Below are positions 10,139-19,238 of a stretch of DNA of 64,000 nt, one piece after another. A program made the position numbers and the translations under genes. The DNA is from Marinicella rhabdoformis (GTDB taxonomy: Bacteria; Pseudomonadota; Gammaproteobacteria; Xanthomonadales; Marinicellaceae): contig NZ_VTFS01000001.1 of the NCBI RefSeq assembly GCF_009671245.1, positions 62,372-126,371 of the forward strand. Direction: 5' to 3'. The stretch's first letter is position 1, and each line of letters starts with the position of its first letter. The notes beneath the pieces were generated by a model, which saw nothing but the letters and a program-made list of their open reading frames with translations, searched no databases and was not told the origin of the DNA.

Positions 10139-10588
10139 ATGAACAACATCAATATCTATTTACACTTTGAAGGCAACTGCAAAGAAGCCTTTGATTTTTA
10201 TCAAGCTGTATTTCAAACCGAAATCCTACACACGTCATTATTCAGTGAAATGCCCCAAAATAACGACGGTAACGATCACTGTACAGTGGAAGAAAATGAC
10301 AAAGACAAAATCATGCACATATCTCTGCCAATTAATGATCGGTTTGTATTGATGGGTTGTGACACCATAGGTAGCCAAACCGAACGACACAACCCAGGTA
10401 ACAACTTTGCTTTATCAGTCAATCCAGAAACTTTAAAAGAAGCAGAGCGTGTTTTTGCAGCGCTTTCTGATGGTGGCGAAGTCACCATGCCCTTAGAAAA
10501 ATCCTTTTGGGGTTCTTACTTTGGCATGCTGACTGACCCATTCGGTATCCAATGGATGGTCAATTTCGAGATTCCACAAGATGAATAA
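10139..10588 (+). CDS. VOC-superfamily protein, PhnB-like
   Basis: The 149-residue protein matches the PhnB/3-demethylubiquinone-like branch of the vicinal-oxygen-chelate fold. It starts NINIYLHFEGNCKEAFDFYQ, then has HISLPINDRFVLMGCD and ends FWGSYFGMLTDPFGIQWMVN, the standard family ending. The biochemical role of these small proteins is generally unknown. It follows pirin on the same strand after 90 bp and may be expressed separately. Confidence 0.85.
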   Translation: MNNINIYLHFEGNCKEAFDFYQAVFQTEILHTSLFSEMPQNNDGNDHCTVEENDKDKIMHISLPINDRFVLMGCDTIGSQTERHNPGNNFALSVNPETLKEAERVFAALSDGGEVTMPLEKSFWGSYFGMLTDPFGIQWMVNFEIPQDE

Positions 10589-10664
10589 CAAGCAGTGATC
10601 TTTTATATGGTAACAAACATCACTAAACCATAAATCAGCCGCATCATTCACAAGTCAATCCGTC

Positions 10665-10687
10665 ATACTCGGGCTTGACCCGAGTAT
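10665..10687. repeat. Perfect 9-bp inverted repeat in an intergenic spacer
   Basis: ATACTCGGG and CCCGAGTAT flank a 5-base loop, CTTGA. The motif resembles the short dispersed hairpin repeats (Cys-Gly-rich stem, CTTGA loop) found between genes in many proteobacteria. It lies between the convergent VOC and amidohydrolase genes, so it may also work as a bidirectional terminator. Confidence 0.55.
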
Positions 10688-10706
10688 CTATATCACCTAT
10701 AAAAAA

Positions 10707-12338
10707 TCACTCTTGTTGATATTCAAACACTTTTTGGCCACCCACCCACGTCTCTAATACTTTAGTTTTCCATATATCTTGTTTGTTGATTTTAAAAATA
10801 TCTTGATCAACAACAATAAAGTCTGCATATTTACCCACATCTAAAGAGCCACTGAATGATTCAGCATGGGCAGCAAAGGCCGCATTGATAGTAAAACTTT
10901 GAAGCGCTTGCTCAACTGACATGGCTTCATCAGCATACCAACCACCTTCGGGTTGATTTTTTCGGTCTTGACGTGTCACTGCGGCGTGCAAACCATAAAA
11001 TGGATTGATCAATTCAACTGGAAAATCTGAACCCGAAGCCACTACAGCACCAGACTTTATTAACTTTTGCCAAGCGTATGCCCCTTTGATGCGTTCAGCA
11101 CCCACTCGGTCTTCAGCCATGTTCATATCAGATGTGGCATGGGTGGGTTGAATGGATGCAATGATGTCATGTTGCTTGAATTTAGGAATGTCATCTAAAC
11201 TGAGGATTTGCGCATGCTCTACGCGATGTCTGAGTTTTGAGGATTTCATATTCGGGCGAGACAACAGCTCAATCACTTCTGCATTGCCTTTATCACCTAT
11301 GGCATGTACATTAGCCTGAAAGTCATATTGAACCAAAAGACCTAACACCTGCTCAACTTGTTCCGGCGTTTGCACATAAGCACCTTTCATTTCAGGCTTG
11401 TCACTGTAGGGTGCTTTTAAAATGGCACCATAACTGCCTAAAGCACCATCCACCATCAGTTTCACAGAGCGAATGATGATGTGGTCATCGATGTTAATTT
11501 GACCTTTTTTCAATAACGCTTCAATGCCATCCAAATAGCCAAACAACATGCCATAAACACGGATCGGCATAGCCTCTTTAAAAGCCAAAGCTTGGTATTT
11601 TTCATAAACAGTTTCATCAATGCCTGCTTCATGGACAAAAGTCAAACCCACCGACAATAAATCCTTAAAGGCCAGTTGCAAAGCCTTGTCTTTCACCTCT
11701 GAAGTGGCCTCTGGCAAATGTTTGGCCACCAATGACATGGCGTTGTCAATCAACACACCCGTAGGTACACCTTCGGCATCTTTGATGATCAGGTCATTGC
11801 CTTTGGCTGTTTCTCGATTGATACCGGCAATGGCCAACGCTTTAGAATTAGCCCAAGCCGCATGCCCATCAACGCGACGCAGCCACACAGGACGGTCATT
11901 GACCACTTCATCAAGCTGATAACGGGTTGGAAAGCTTTTGCTTTCCCACTGTACATGGTTCCAACCACGACCTAATACCCAAGGCATTTTGGGGTTTGCT
12001 TTAGCAAAAGCTTTGACTTTATCTACGGCTGCATTGGCACTGGGCAAATCCCTGACTTCAACCAACATTTTACCTAAGCCATAATTCAAAATATGACCAT
12101 GGGCATCGTGTAAGCCAGGTAAAACAAACTGCCCTTTACCATCAATCACCTCAGCAAGCTTGGCTTCTTCTTCAGTCGGCGCAATGATTCGACCCGTTTC
12201 ATTATCAAAATACAGGGAATCAAGTACAGAAAGCTGCTTACCATCATGAGAATAAGCAACAATGTTCTTTAAATGTACCGGTGCAGCAAAAACTGAACCA
12301 TAAAAAAACGCGATAAAGATAAATGTAACTGCCTTCAT
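10707..12338 (-). CDS. Exported amidohydrolase, YtcJ-like
   Basis: The 543-residue protein belongs to the metal-dependent amidohydrolase superfamily, YtcJ/AepA-like branch. It has LPGLHDAHGH (metal-binding H-x-H), VHEAG, a VHAIGDKGN segment, RVEHAQ, and VASGSDFPVE with the catalytic aspartate. An upstream GTG at 12383 is possible. The ATG at 12338 is preferred because it starts a clean signal peptide (KAVTFIFIAFFYGSVFAAP), so the enzyme is probably periplasmic. The substrate cannot be read from sequence; family members act on N-substituted amides, and many are uncharacterised. It is divergent from the lipoprotein gene at 12461. Confidence 0.88.
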   Translation of the reverse strand: MKAVTFIFIAFFYGSVFAAPVHLKNIVAYSHDGKQLSVLDSLYFDNETGRIIAPTEEEAKLAEVIDGKGQFVLPGLHDAHGHILNYGLGKMLVEVRDLPSANAAVDKVKAFAKANPKMPWVLGRGWNHVQWESKSFPTRYQLDEVVNDRPVWLRRVDGHAAWANSKALAIAGINRETAKGNDLIIKDAEGVPTGVLIDNAMSLVAKHLPEATSEVKDKALQLAFKDLLSVGLTFVHEAGIDETVYEKYQALAFKEAMPIRVYGMLFGYLDGIEALLKKGQINIDDHIIIRSVKLMVDGALGSYGAILKAPYSDKPEMKGAYVQTPEQVEQVLGLLVQYDFQANVHAIGDKGNAEVIELLSRPNMKSSKLRHRVEHAQILSLDDIPKFKQHDIIASIQPTHATSDMNMAEDRVGAERIKGAYAWQKLIKSGAVVASGSDFPVELINPFYGLHAAVTRQDRKNQPEGGWYADEAMSVEQALQSFTINAAFAAHAESFSGSLDVGKYADFIVVDQDIFKINKQDIWKTKVLETWVGGQKVFEYQQE

Positions 12339-12460
12339 AAAACCAAGCCTGAAAAAAAGAATCAGTTTATCATGATTACTCACGGCTGTGAATTTTTGTG
12401 AATTCCCTTTAAAATCAGTTTAAAAATGCTATCATGTTGCTTTTTAGAGAGAGGAGAACC

Positions 12461-12919
12461 ATGAAAAAACTAGCGTTAATTACAGCCATAGTAGCCACTT
12501 TATCACTCACAGCTTGTAGTGAAGAAGCCAAACAAGAATCACAGGCTCAAGCCAAAGAAGTGAAAGAACAAATCAAAACAACTGCCAAAAAAGGCAAAGA
12601 AGCTGCTGTTGATGCCGCTGATAAAGTCGCAGATTCTGCCAAAGACTTAAAAGATGCCACAGTAGAAAAAGCCGAAGAAATTTCAGACGCTACCATGGAT
12701 AAAGCAGAAGAGTTGAAAGAAGCAACTAAAGAACATGCCAATGATGCCATGGCCAAAGCCGACGAGTTAAAAGATGATGCTTTTGAAAAGGCTGGCGACA
12801 TGACTGAAGCAGCAAAAGAAAAAGCCAAAGAGCTCAAAGATGGCGCTGTTGAAAAAGCCAACGAATTAAAAGACAAAGCAGAAGATGCCGTTGAAGAAGA
12901 AACAGACGGTGACAACTGA
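12461..12919 (+). CDS. Small helical Ala/Lys/Glu-rich lipoprotein
   Basis: The start is the ATG after AGAGGAGAACC, giving a 152-residue protein with a lipoprotein signal ending in the lipobox LTAC. The mature part is almost entirely low-complexity amphipathic helix with roughly 11-residue periodicity (KAEELKEATK, KADELKDDAF, KAKELKDGAV, KANELKDKAE). This resembles apolipoprotein-like or LEA-like repeat proteins. A membrane-attached, surface-coating or stress-protective role is possible but not shown. It is monocistronic, with a strong terminator downstream. Confidence 0.8.
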   Translation: MKKLALITAIVATLSLTACSEEAKQESQAQAKEVKEQIKTTAKKGKEAAVDAADKVADSAKDLKDATVEKAEEISDATMDKAEELKEATKEHANDAMAKADELKDDAFEKAGDMTEAAKEKAKELKDGAVEKANELKDKAEDAVEEETDGDN

Positions 12920-12942
12920 TTTCACCTGAGTTGTTCGTTATT

Positions 12943-12972
12943 AAAAAAAGCCGTCAATTTGACGGCTTTTTT
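12943..12972. terminator. Bidirectional Rho-independent terminator
   Basis: AAAAAAGCCGTC and GACGGCTTTTTT pair perfectly around AATTT. It serves the lipoprotein gene on the plus strand and the convergent methyltransferase gene on the minus strand, whose stop codon overlaps its edge. Confidence 0.92.
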
Positions 12973-13975
12973 AATCGCTTATTTCCTTAACAATAACCCC
13001 GGGATTTTCTAAAACCTGGTATTCAAAGTGAATTCGCTTGCCTAAGCATGCAGTCAAATCAACGTCAAAATGTAATGGAGAGGTCAAGCCAGACTGATAC
13101 GCTGTAATTTCTTTGTCCTTATACACTTGAATCGATGTAAAAATTTGAAGCAAACCAGATAAATCCAAATCATCAGGCACAGCAACCACTGCTGCAGGTA
13201 TCACGTCACAATCCATGCTTTCCAATCCATCAATTAACGTTTGATCAAATTTGAAAACAGCACCTAAGTCGCGCCGAAAACTGTCCTTGTTTACGTGGTT
13301 TTGGCTGAACTCTATTGCAGGATCAACCCATATTAAGGACAATGTAATTGACTCAGGTACCAGTTTAGCTTGCGGATGGTTTTGCATGATGTGACGACAT
13401 ACGGCGACCTGAGGTTCTTTCTGTAAAGCCGTTTGCATCACTTCTACCAACACCACATCTGGCGCATCGGACATATCTGTCAAACAATTCATCGCATCAC
13501 CACAAATTAAATTGACAGGCTGATCATCTAAAGACAAAGCATCCAAAATTGCATTGACTGATTGAATGGATTCCTCATGAATATCGATGACAGTGAACCT
13601 AACACCTTGACCTTTAAATTTAACCAGCAAAGGAATCAACAACACAGCCAAAGGGCCACAACCCACATACAGCAGGTGAACAGATTCATGCCCTTGGTCA
13701 AGTAAATCCTCTACAGCAGCATGAGCACCCCGAATGAATTGAATCGTTCTGACGTAGTCATCCGTACACCTGGCTGCATTACTCGGCGAAATGGCCAAAC
13801 CATGTGGTGTCAGTGTTTCACCAGCTGCAATCCCCTCATCTGGGCAGGCATTAAAATCACTGACATTCAATAAAATATTTTTTAATGCCATCACCTCAGG
13901 CCGCAACTGACTGGCAGGCCTACTGAAATTTAATAAATCAACAACACATTGATTGAGTTCGCTGTTCAAGCCCAC
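12971..13975 (-). CDS. Class I SAM-dependent methyltransferase-like protein
   Basis: The 334-residue protein has a central Rossmann-type SAM-binding motif, VHLLYVGCGPLAVLLIPLL, then an acidic strand end in FTVIDIHEES and a motif II-like VNLICGDAMNCLTD. This arrangement recalls PRMT-like or related class I methyltransferases. The N-terminal ~100 residues are helical and the C-terminus is beta-rich. The substrate is unknown. It is the last gene of a minus-strand operon after the PLP lyase and ABC exporter, with a 28-bp gap from the exporter. Modification of an exported molecule is possible but only an inference. Confidence 0.7.
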   Translation of the reverse strand: MGLNSELNQCVVDLLNFSRPASQLRPEVMALKNILLNVSDFNACPDEGIAAGETLTPHGLAISPSNAARCTDDYVRTIQFIRGAHAAVEDLLDQGHESVHLLYVGCGPLAVLLIPLLVKFKGQGVRFTVIDIHEESIQSVNAILDALSLDDQPVNLICGDAMNCLTDMSDAPDVVLVEVMQTALQKEPQVAVCRHIMQNHPQAKLVPESITLSLIWVDPAIEFSQNHVNKDSFRRDLGAVFKFDQTLIDGLESMDCDVIPAAVVAVPDDLDLSGLLQIFTSIQVYKDKEITAYQSGLTSPLHFDVDLTACLGKRIHFEYQVLENPGVIVKEISD

Positions 13976-14003
13976 CTTTCCCTCACCTCTAAAAACGTCA
14001 AAA

Positions 14004-15779
14004 TCAAAGGTTTACCCCGCCTGTCTGAATGGCCCATAATTTTTGATACCTTCCACCTTTTTGAACCAATGAATCGTGGTTGCCAGACTCAACAATCTGC
14101 CCTTGGTCAATCACATGAATTTGATTCGCATGCACCACTGTCGATAATCGATGGGCAATCAAAACAATCGTCCGTCCCTTGGCTATTTTCTTCAAAGATT
14201 TCTGAATCGCAGCCTCTGTTTCATTATCAACCGCAGAAGTCGCTTCATCTAAGATTAACAGCGGTGGATTTTTCAATAAAGCCCGAGCCAATGCGATGCG
14301 TTGTATTTGGCCTCCTGACAGTTTAACACCCTGCTCGCCGACTTTGGTTTGATAGCCTTGATCTAATTGTTCAATGAACTCATGCGCTTCGGCCAATTGC
14401 GCCGCTTCTATGATTTCTGCCTCAGTGGCTTGGTCATTACCGTATTTGATGTTCTCAAAAATACTCGCATTGAATAAAAATGTGGCTTGAGAAACCAAGC
14501 CAATTTGCGACCGCAAGGACAACATATTGATGTCTTGGATCAAATGACCGTCTAATTTGATGCTGCCAGTTTGGCTGTGATAATAGCGCATCAGCAGTTT
14601 AATTATTGTGCTTTTACCAGAACCGGTTTGGCCAACAAATGCCACGGTTTCGCCAGCTTTCACGTGTAAGTTGATGTTTTTCAGTGCCGGTTCGGCCTGC
14701 GAATCATAAGTGAAATCAACCGCATCGATATCAATGGCACCTTTAAGCGCTACATCTTGTGACTGATCGTGATCCTTGATGTGAATCGGCTCATTCAATA
14801 AACCCAAAATTCGCCTTGCTGAAGCCATGCCACGTTCATACAAATCCATGGTGTTGGCCAAATCCCTGAATGGCCACAACAACCTTTGTGTCAAAAACAC
14901 CAAAACACCGTAAGCACCCACGGCCAAATCACCGTTCAATGTATCCAAACCACCAACAATAAATGTTGCCAAAAATCCAGTCAAAATCGCCATCCGAATT
15001 ACTGGTGTGAATGCCGAACTGACTTTAATCGCCGATTCATTGGCTTTCATATATTCGGTACTGATGTCAGCGATGCGTTGCTTCTCAAAAGACTCTTTGG
15101 TGAAGCTCTTGATGGTTGCCACACCTGATAAATTATTATTCAAAGCCTCAGCAATTTTCCCTGCTTTTTCACGCACCAAGGCATACCTCGGCTCAGCTTT
15201 CCTTTGGAAATAAAAGGCACCAAAAATAATCACTGGAATTGGTGTGAAAGCCAACAGCGCCAACTTGGGAGAAATCAGAAAGAACACCGCACCCACTGCC
15301 ACGACTGATGTGACCACTTGCAAAATGTCATTGGCACCAATATCCAAAAATCGCTCCAACTGATTCACATCATCATTGAGGATTGATGTCAGCCTGCCAC
15401 TGGATTGGTTCTCAAAGAATCGCATGTCCATGCGCTGGATATGGGCATAGCAATCAACCCGAAAATGGTGCTGAATCTTTTGCGCCAAATCACGCCACAA
15501 ACGCATATAGAGGTATTGAAAAGTGGATTCACCTGCCCAGATGAAGAACGTCAAAACACCCAATAAAAACAATTGATGCTTGGGGTTAGCAATACCCATG
15601 GCAGCAACAAATGAATCTTCCTGGTTAATCACCACATCGATGGCGATACCAATCAAAATCTCAGGCGCAATGTCGAACAGTTTATTAACAACAGAACAGA
15701 TGCTGGCCCAAACAGCCTGTCGTTTGAAGCCTTTGCCGTAAGATAAAATTTTACTTAAAATCACCGTTATTCGCTCCAT
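14004..15779 (-). CDS. ABC exporter, fused permease and ATPase (MsbA/McjD-like)
   Basis: The 591-residue half-transporter has an N-terminal six-helix type I exporter domain (about residues 15-310) and a C-terminal nucleotide-binding domain. The ATPase carries Walker A GQTGSGKSTIIKLL, the Q-loop in VSQATFLFN, signature LSGGQIQRIALARALL, Walker B LLILDEATSAVD and a switch histidine in LIAHRLSTV. It should act as a homodimer exporting a lipid, peptide or drug; the cargo is not evident. The start overlaps the end of the PLP lyase gene by 13 bp, which indicates translational coupling. Confidence 0.93.
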   Translation of the reverse strand: MERITVILSKILSYGKGFKRQAVWASICSVVNKLFDIAPEILIGIAIDVVINQEDSFVAAMGIANPKHQLFLLGVLTFFIWAGESTFQYLYMRLWRDLAQKIQHHFRVDCYAHIQRMDMRFFENQSSGRLTSILNDDVNQLERFLDIGANDILQVVTSVVAVGAVFFLISPKLALLAFTPIPVIIFGAFYFQRKAEPRYALVREKAGKIAEALNNNLSGVATIKSFTKESFEKQRIADISTEYMKANESAIKVSSAFTPVIRMAILTGFLATFIVGGLDTLNGDLAVGAYGVLVFLTQRLLWPFRDLANTMDLYERGMASARRILGLLNEPIHIKDHDQSQDVALKGAIDIDAVDFTYDSQAEPALKNINLHVKAGETVAFVGQTGSGKSTIIKLLMRYYHSQTGSIKLDGHLIQDINMLSLRSQIGLVSQATFLFNASIFENIKYGNDQATEAEIIEAAQLAEAHEFIEQLDQGYQTKVGEQGVKLSGGQIQRIALARALLKNPPLLILDEATSAVDNETEAAIQKSLKKIAKGRTIVLIAHRLSTVVHANQIHVIDQGQIVESGNHDSLVQKGGRYQKLWAIQTGGVNL

Positions 15780-16951
15780 TCCAAGACATCATCACCAGAC
15801 TCAACCGCAGACAACAAAGCCGCAAAAAACATTTCAATTTCGACATCGCTTATTTCATTGGTACTTTTATCTTTGGTACTTTTATCTTTGGTACTTTTAT
15901 CTTTGGCACTTTTTTCTTTGGCACTGGCCTCATTGACATCATTGACCGCATGATGGCTCACCACCTGAATTTCTGTAAAAACCCAATCGTCATCCAACCT
16001 TTCAAACGGCTTACACAAAACCATATCGAACTGCTGCTCACACTTTAGCAATTCGGCATTCAACTGTTGAAGCGGTGCTTTGAGTTTAATTTGAAAGCCA
16101 TTACATTCAGGCTTATCCATGACCAACATCTTGAAATCAATCAGCACTTCACTGATTGCTTTTGTTCGTTCAACCCAATCAGGAATCTGTGGTAAATTCT
16201 TGTCCAAACCTTCCAAGGCCGTAATCAAAGAAGGAAAAGCCGTCCACATGTTCGATCCCAAACGGTCACGCCACACAGCACATGATGACAACAAATCGTC
16301 ATCACCTAACAACAAAGCACCAGAAACTGCCCCAATGCCCTTATAAAGGGACACATAAACCGAATCAAACAAAGCCGCAATGGCTTCAAAAGATTTGCCA
16401 TAAAAAGGTGCCGACTCCCACAAACGCGCGCCATCCATATGAAAATGCACACCCTCTTCATCACACCATTGGCGCATCTTGAGTAACTCATCCCAAGGTG
16501 TCAGCTTGAAACCCGCCCGACGCAAAGGCAACTCAACCACAAGCACTGCTACATCATTTGAGAGCGTGTACAAATCAGCAGCATCAAAGGGCTTGCCAAT
16601 ACCACCCAAAACCACACCTTCCAAACCCATCAAAGCCTGATAAGCATCCTGTTCATCTTGTGCAATGTGCGATTGTGGATGCACCACCACACGATTGTTC
16701 TTCTTGGATTCGCACACGGCTTTCATCAAAGCCAGTTGACAAGTGGTGCCCTTGTTAAAGTACATCGCATTGGGCTTGGCAAACAATTCTGAAACACGAT
16801 GTTCCAATAAGGTCACCAGCGGCCCATTGTTGTACCTGTCCACAGACACGTCCACGTATTGTGATTGACCCATCACTGCCAGCCATTGCTCATGTGACAA
16901 GCTTTGCATTCCTAAATAGCGCATGTGGTATTTTGTGTTAACGGAAAGCAT
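15767..16951 (-). CDS. Threonine aldolase / beta-eliminating lyase family PLP enzyme
   Basis: This 394-residue fold-type I PLP enzyme has a substrate loop RYNNGP, the phosphate-binding AMYFNKGTTCQLALMKA, the PLP-pairing aspartate in HFHMDGARLWE and the Schiff-base lysine in VYVSLYKGIGAVSGA. These are typical of low-specificity L-threonine aldolases, which split threonine to glycine and acetaldehyde. The C-terminal domain has an unusual insertion of charged pentads (KEKSA, KDKST and so on), encoded by a 15-nt tandem repeat. Its frame continues into the ABC exporter, which it overlaps. The exact reaction cannot be assigned from sequence. Confidence 0.85.
   Translation of the reverse strand: MLSVNTKYHMRYLGMQSLSHEQWLAVMGQSQYVDVSVDRYNNGPLVTLLEHRVSELFAKPNAMYFNKGTTCQLALMKAVCESKKNNRVVVHPQSHIAQDEQDAYQALMGLEGVVLGGIGKPFDAADLYTLSNDVAVLVVELPLRRAGFKLTPWDELLKMRQWCDEEGVHFHMDGARLWESAPFYGKSFEAIAALFDSVYVSLYKGIGAVSGALLLGDDDLLSSCAVWRDRLGSNMWTAFPSLITALEGLDKNLPQIPDWVERTKAISEVLIDFKMLVMDKPECNGFQIKLKAPLQQLNAELLKCEQQFDMVLCKPFERLDDDWVFTEIQVVSHHAVNDVNEASAKEKSAKDKSTKDKSTKDKSTNEISDVEIEMFFAALLSAVESGDDVLEWSE
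15860..15925 (-). repeat. 15-nt in-frame tandem repeat in the PLP lyase gene
   Basis: On the plus strand the unit is GGTACTTTTATCTTT, present three times exactly, followed by degenerate GGCACTTTTTTCTTT and a partial copy. It encodes K-D-K-S-T pentads near the protein C-terminus. Confidence 0.88.
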
Positions 16952-17087
16952 TAATTATACGCACCAGACCCTGAAATAACTATGCAGCCATGCGCATTAG
17001 CCTTAATAAATTCCTTCCCATTTACCCAGGCTGTATTTTGTTATAGAATAATTGACTTCCAAACCATTCAATCCATTCGGGGGAATC

Positions 17088-18896
17088 ATGAATACAAACA
17101 ATAGAACCAAAAAAACTGCAGTTTTACTGACGCTCCTTTCAGTCAGTATATGTAGCCAAGCCGTCACTTATGACTTTGAAAACATTGGCCAAAATGGGAC
17201 CAGTTTTTCTTCATCAGGACAAACATTCACCGTATCACCCGACCTGATTGGTATTTATTTTGAAACATACGGTTCCGAATTAAACGGTAATGGATTAACT
17301 TCTGACGGATACTTAGATACAGTCTATGGTACATCAAAGTCGGGCAATGTCGGAGGCATCAATGCCCCTACAGGCATGACATTCAGGGCCCAAAGCTTTG
17401 ATGTTTGGCCTTCTGAAAACCAAGGAGGCGTGGTTCAAGACACTGGCGCTTTGGTCAGGGTATTGGGCTATCGTAACAACCAACAAATCATCAGTGAAAA
17501 TGTTGCCATGATCGACTTTGGCCAAAACACCGCCTTGAATGTCAGGTGGCACCGCATTGATTTAACTGGAACTGCATTTAACAATACTGACGTAGATTCA
17601 GTACAATTTGAGTTAATTGGCAACCAAGATTACATTGCTGTAGATAATTTTATCTATGACAATTTGCAATCAGCCAATGACCTACCAACCATTGGGGGCA
17701 CAAACAGCAGCCAAGGGGTCAATGATGACGCCACCATTTTACCCTTCTCAAATGTGACTTTGGGCGAGCCTGATGGTGACAACATCAGCTTAATTGTCAC
17801 ACTAGATGACAATGCCAAAGGTATATTTACCTCAGCTTCTTTAAATGCATCAGGCTTTTCGGGGGCGGGACCATACAGTTTGTCATCGATGACTGCAGCC
17901 AATGCACAAGCAGCCATCAGACAATTAGACTTCAACCCAACAGATGACCGTGTGGCTCCCGGCCAAACAGAAACAACCGCTTTCACCATCAATGCGTCAG
18001 ATGGAGTCGGTTCGATAAATGACAACAGCACAACGGTTGTGTCCACTTCAATAGACCAAGTCCCAGTTGCTAGTTTTGATGAATTTCTTATCTTAGAAGA
18101 TACAGCTAATGCAACCTATGATGTACTTGATAATGACAACGATGTTGACGGCGGCCCCAGAGTCGTAACATCAGTTGATAATCCGACTCATGGCACAGCT
18201 AATAACAACTCAACCAACATTTCATACCAACCAGACGCAGATTATTGCAACGATGGAAATGGAACGGATAACTATTTTTACCACATCAATGGCGGATCAA
18301 GTGCTGAAGTTTATATGTCTGTCACATGCGTTAATGATGCGCCGTCATTTACGGTCATGGGAGATGTAGATGCCACAGGTTTGGTTGATGCACAAATGTC
18401 AGAGATTCAAGTCCCAGGTTTTGCAGAAAACATCTCTATGGGGCCTGAGAATGAGAACAGCCAGGCTGTACTTGGCTTCTTTGCCAACTGCACTGATCCT
18501 GATGGCGTGGTAGATCAAATTCAAATTGATTTCAATGGCAAATTAATTATCGATTTCACATTAAACCTTGGCGTGGCTTCATGCCAAGCAACGTTATTAG
18601 ACAATGGCGGGACATTAAACAATGGCCAAAACACATCAGCAGCTGTCTTCTTCAATGTCTCATTCACTGACATGATTTTTGAAAATGGCTTTGAAAACCT
18701 CGCCGACTTCATTGCATCATTAAATAAAAAGTTAACAATGGCTGGCTTTAACAAATCAATTGAGGTTGATGACGCTTTGCAAACCCTTTATTTCAATGGT
18801 CAAGAATTGATTCTTAATAAGCAAGACAGCCCAAGCAAACAAAATCAAATGATTAAATTGTGGCTCAAATCCACGCTTTACGACTTACAGTTTTAA
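17088..18896 (+). CDS. Large secreted protein with Ig/cadherin-like repeats
   Basis: The start is the ATG after GGGGGAATC. It gives 603 residues with a signal peptide (TAVLLTLLSVSICSQAV). The mature part begins with a beta-rich domain (YDFENIGQNGTSF, later DYIAVDNFIYDNL) resembling PEP-CTERM-type extracellular domains. Then come cadherin-like modules with Asp-rich calcium-type loops (DDNAKGIFTS, DNDNDVDGG, CTDPDGVVDQ). An I-F-E-N-G-F-E motif occurs near residue 530; such motifs are frequent near the ends of secreted proteins in Xanthomonadales and Marinicella relatives. Function is unknown, and adhesion or matrix binding is plausible. A strong terminator follows. Confidence 0.75.
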   Translation: MNTNNRTKKTAVLLTLLSVSICSQAVTYDFENIGQNGTSFSSSGQTFTVSPDLIGIYFETYGSELNGNGLTSDGYLDTVYGTSKSGNVGGINAPTGMTFRAQSFDVWPSENQGGVVQDTGALVRVLGYRNNQQIISENVAMIDFGQNTALNVRWHRIDLTGTAFNNTDVDSVQFELIGNQDYIAVDNFIYDNLQSANDLPTIGGTNSSQGVNDDATILPFSNVTLGEPDGDNISLIVTLDDNAKGIFTSASLNASGFSGAGPYSLSSMTAANAQAAIRQLDFNPTDDRVAPGQTETTAFTINASDGVGSINDNSTTVVSTSIDQVPVASFDEFLILEDTANATYDVLDNDNDVDGGPRVVTSVDNPTHGTANNNSTNISYQPDADYCNDGNGTDNYFYHINGGSSAEVYMSVTCVNDAPSFTVMGDVDATGLVDAQMSEIQVPGFAENISMGPENENSQAVLGFFANCTDPDGVVDQIQIDFNGKLIIDFTLNLGVASCQATLLDNGGTLNNGQNTSAAVFFNVSFTDMIFENGFENLADFIASLNKKLTMAGFNKSIEVDDALQTLYFNGQELILNKQDSPSKQNQMIKLWLKSTLYDLQF

Positions 18897-18914
18897 AATT
18901 AATTTATAAGCATA

Positions 18915-18953
18915 AAAAAAGGCCTGTGATTGAAATAATCACAGGCCTTTTTT
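18915..18953. terminator. Bidirectional Rho-independent terminator
   Basis: A 17-bp perfect stem (AAAAAAGGCCTGTGATT and its complement) flanks the loop GAAAT. It separates the secreted protein gene from the convergent GNAT gene. Confidence 0.93.
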
Positions 18954-18962
18954 AATTTCACC

Positions 18963-19238
18963 TTAGGCCAACAAATCCTGTTCACCACTGTTTTTCTGAA
19001 TGTAGTGCGCGACAAAAGAACAGCTCGGTATCACTGACCAGTGATTCACACGTGCATAAGCCAAAGCATATTTCACCAGTTCTGTGCCTATGCCACGACC
19101 GCCCAAATCACTGGGTACGATGGTGTGGTTGTAGTCAGCCACGCCACGACTTAACGCATAAGACAGGTAGGCGGTGTGACCATCCACAACGAGTTCAAAA
19201 CGTTGGGATTCTTCATGGTGTTTGATTTTTTTATACAT
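18963..19238 (-). CDS. Small GNAT-like N-acetyltransferase (YjdJ type)
   Basis: The protein has about 91 residues when started at the second of two adjacent ATGs, 7 bases after an AGGAG site. The longer frame to 19334 runs through the channel gene and is unlikely. It has the compact YjdJ/Gcn5-like fold: FELVVDGHTAYLSY, then the acetyl-CoA loop DLGGRGIGTELVKYAL (R/Q-x-x-G-x-G/A pattern) and SVIPSCSFVAHYI. Family members bind acetyl-CoA; the substrate is unknown. The start overlaps the end of the MscS-type channel gene, so translation is probably coupled. Confidence 0.85.
   Translation of the reverse strand: MYKKIKHHEESQRFELVVDGHTAYLSYALSRGVADYNHTIVPSDLGGRGIGTELVKYALAYARVNHWSVIPSCSFVAHYIQKNSGEQDLLA

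Noticed and set aside
12547-12915. A 122-codon Ser/Ala-rich minus-strand ORF
   Set aside because: It is the antisense shadow of the Ala/Lys/Glu-rich lipoprotein gene.
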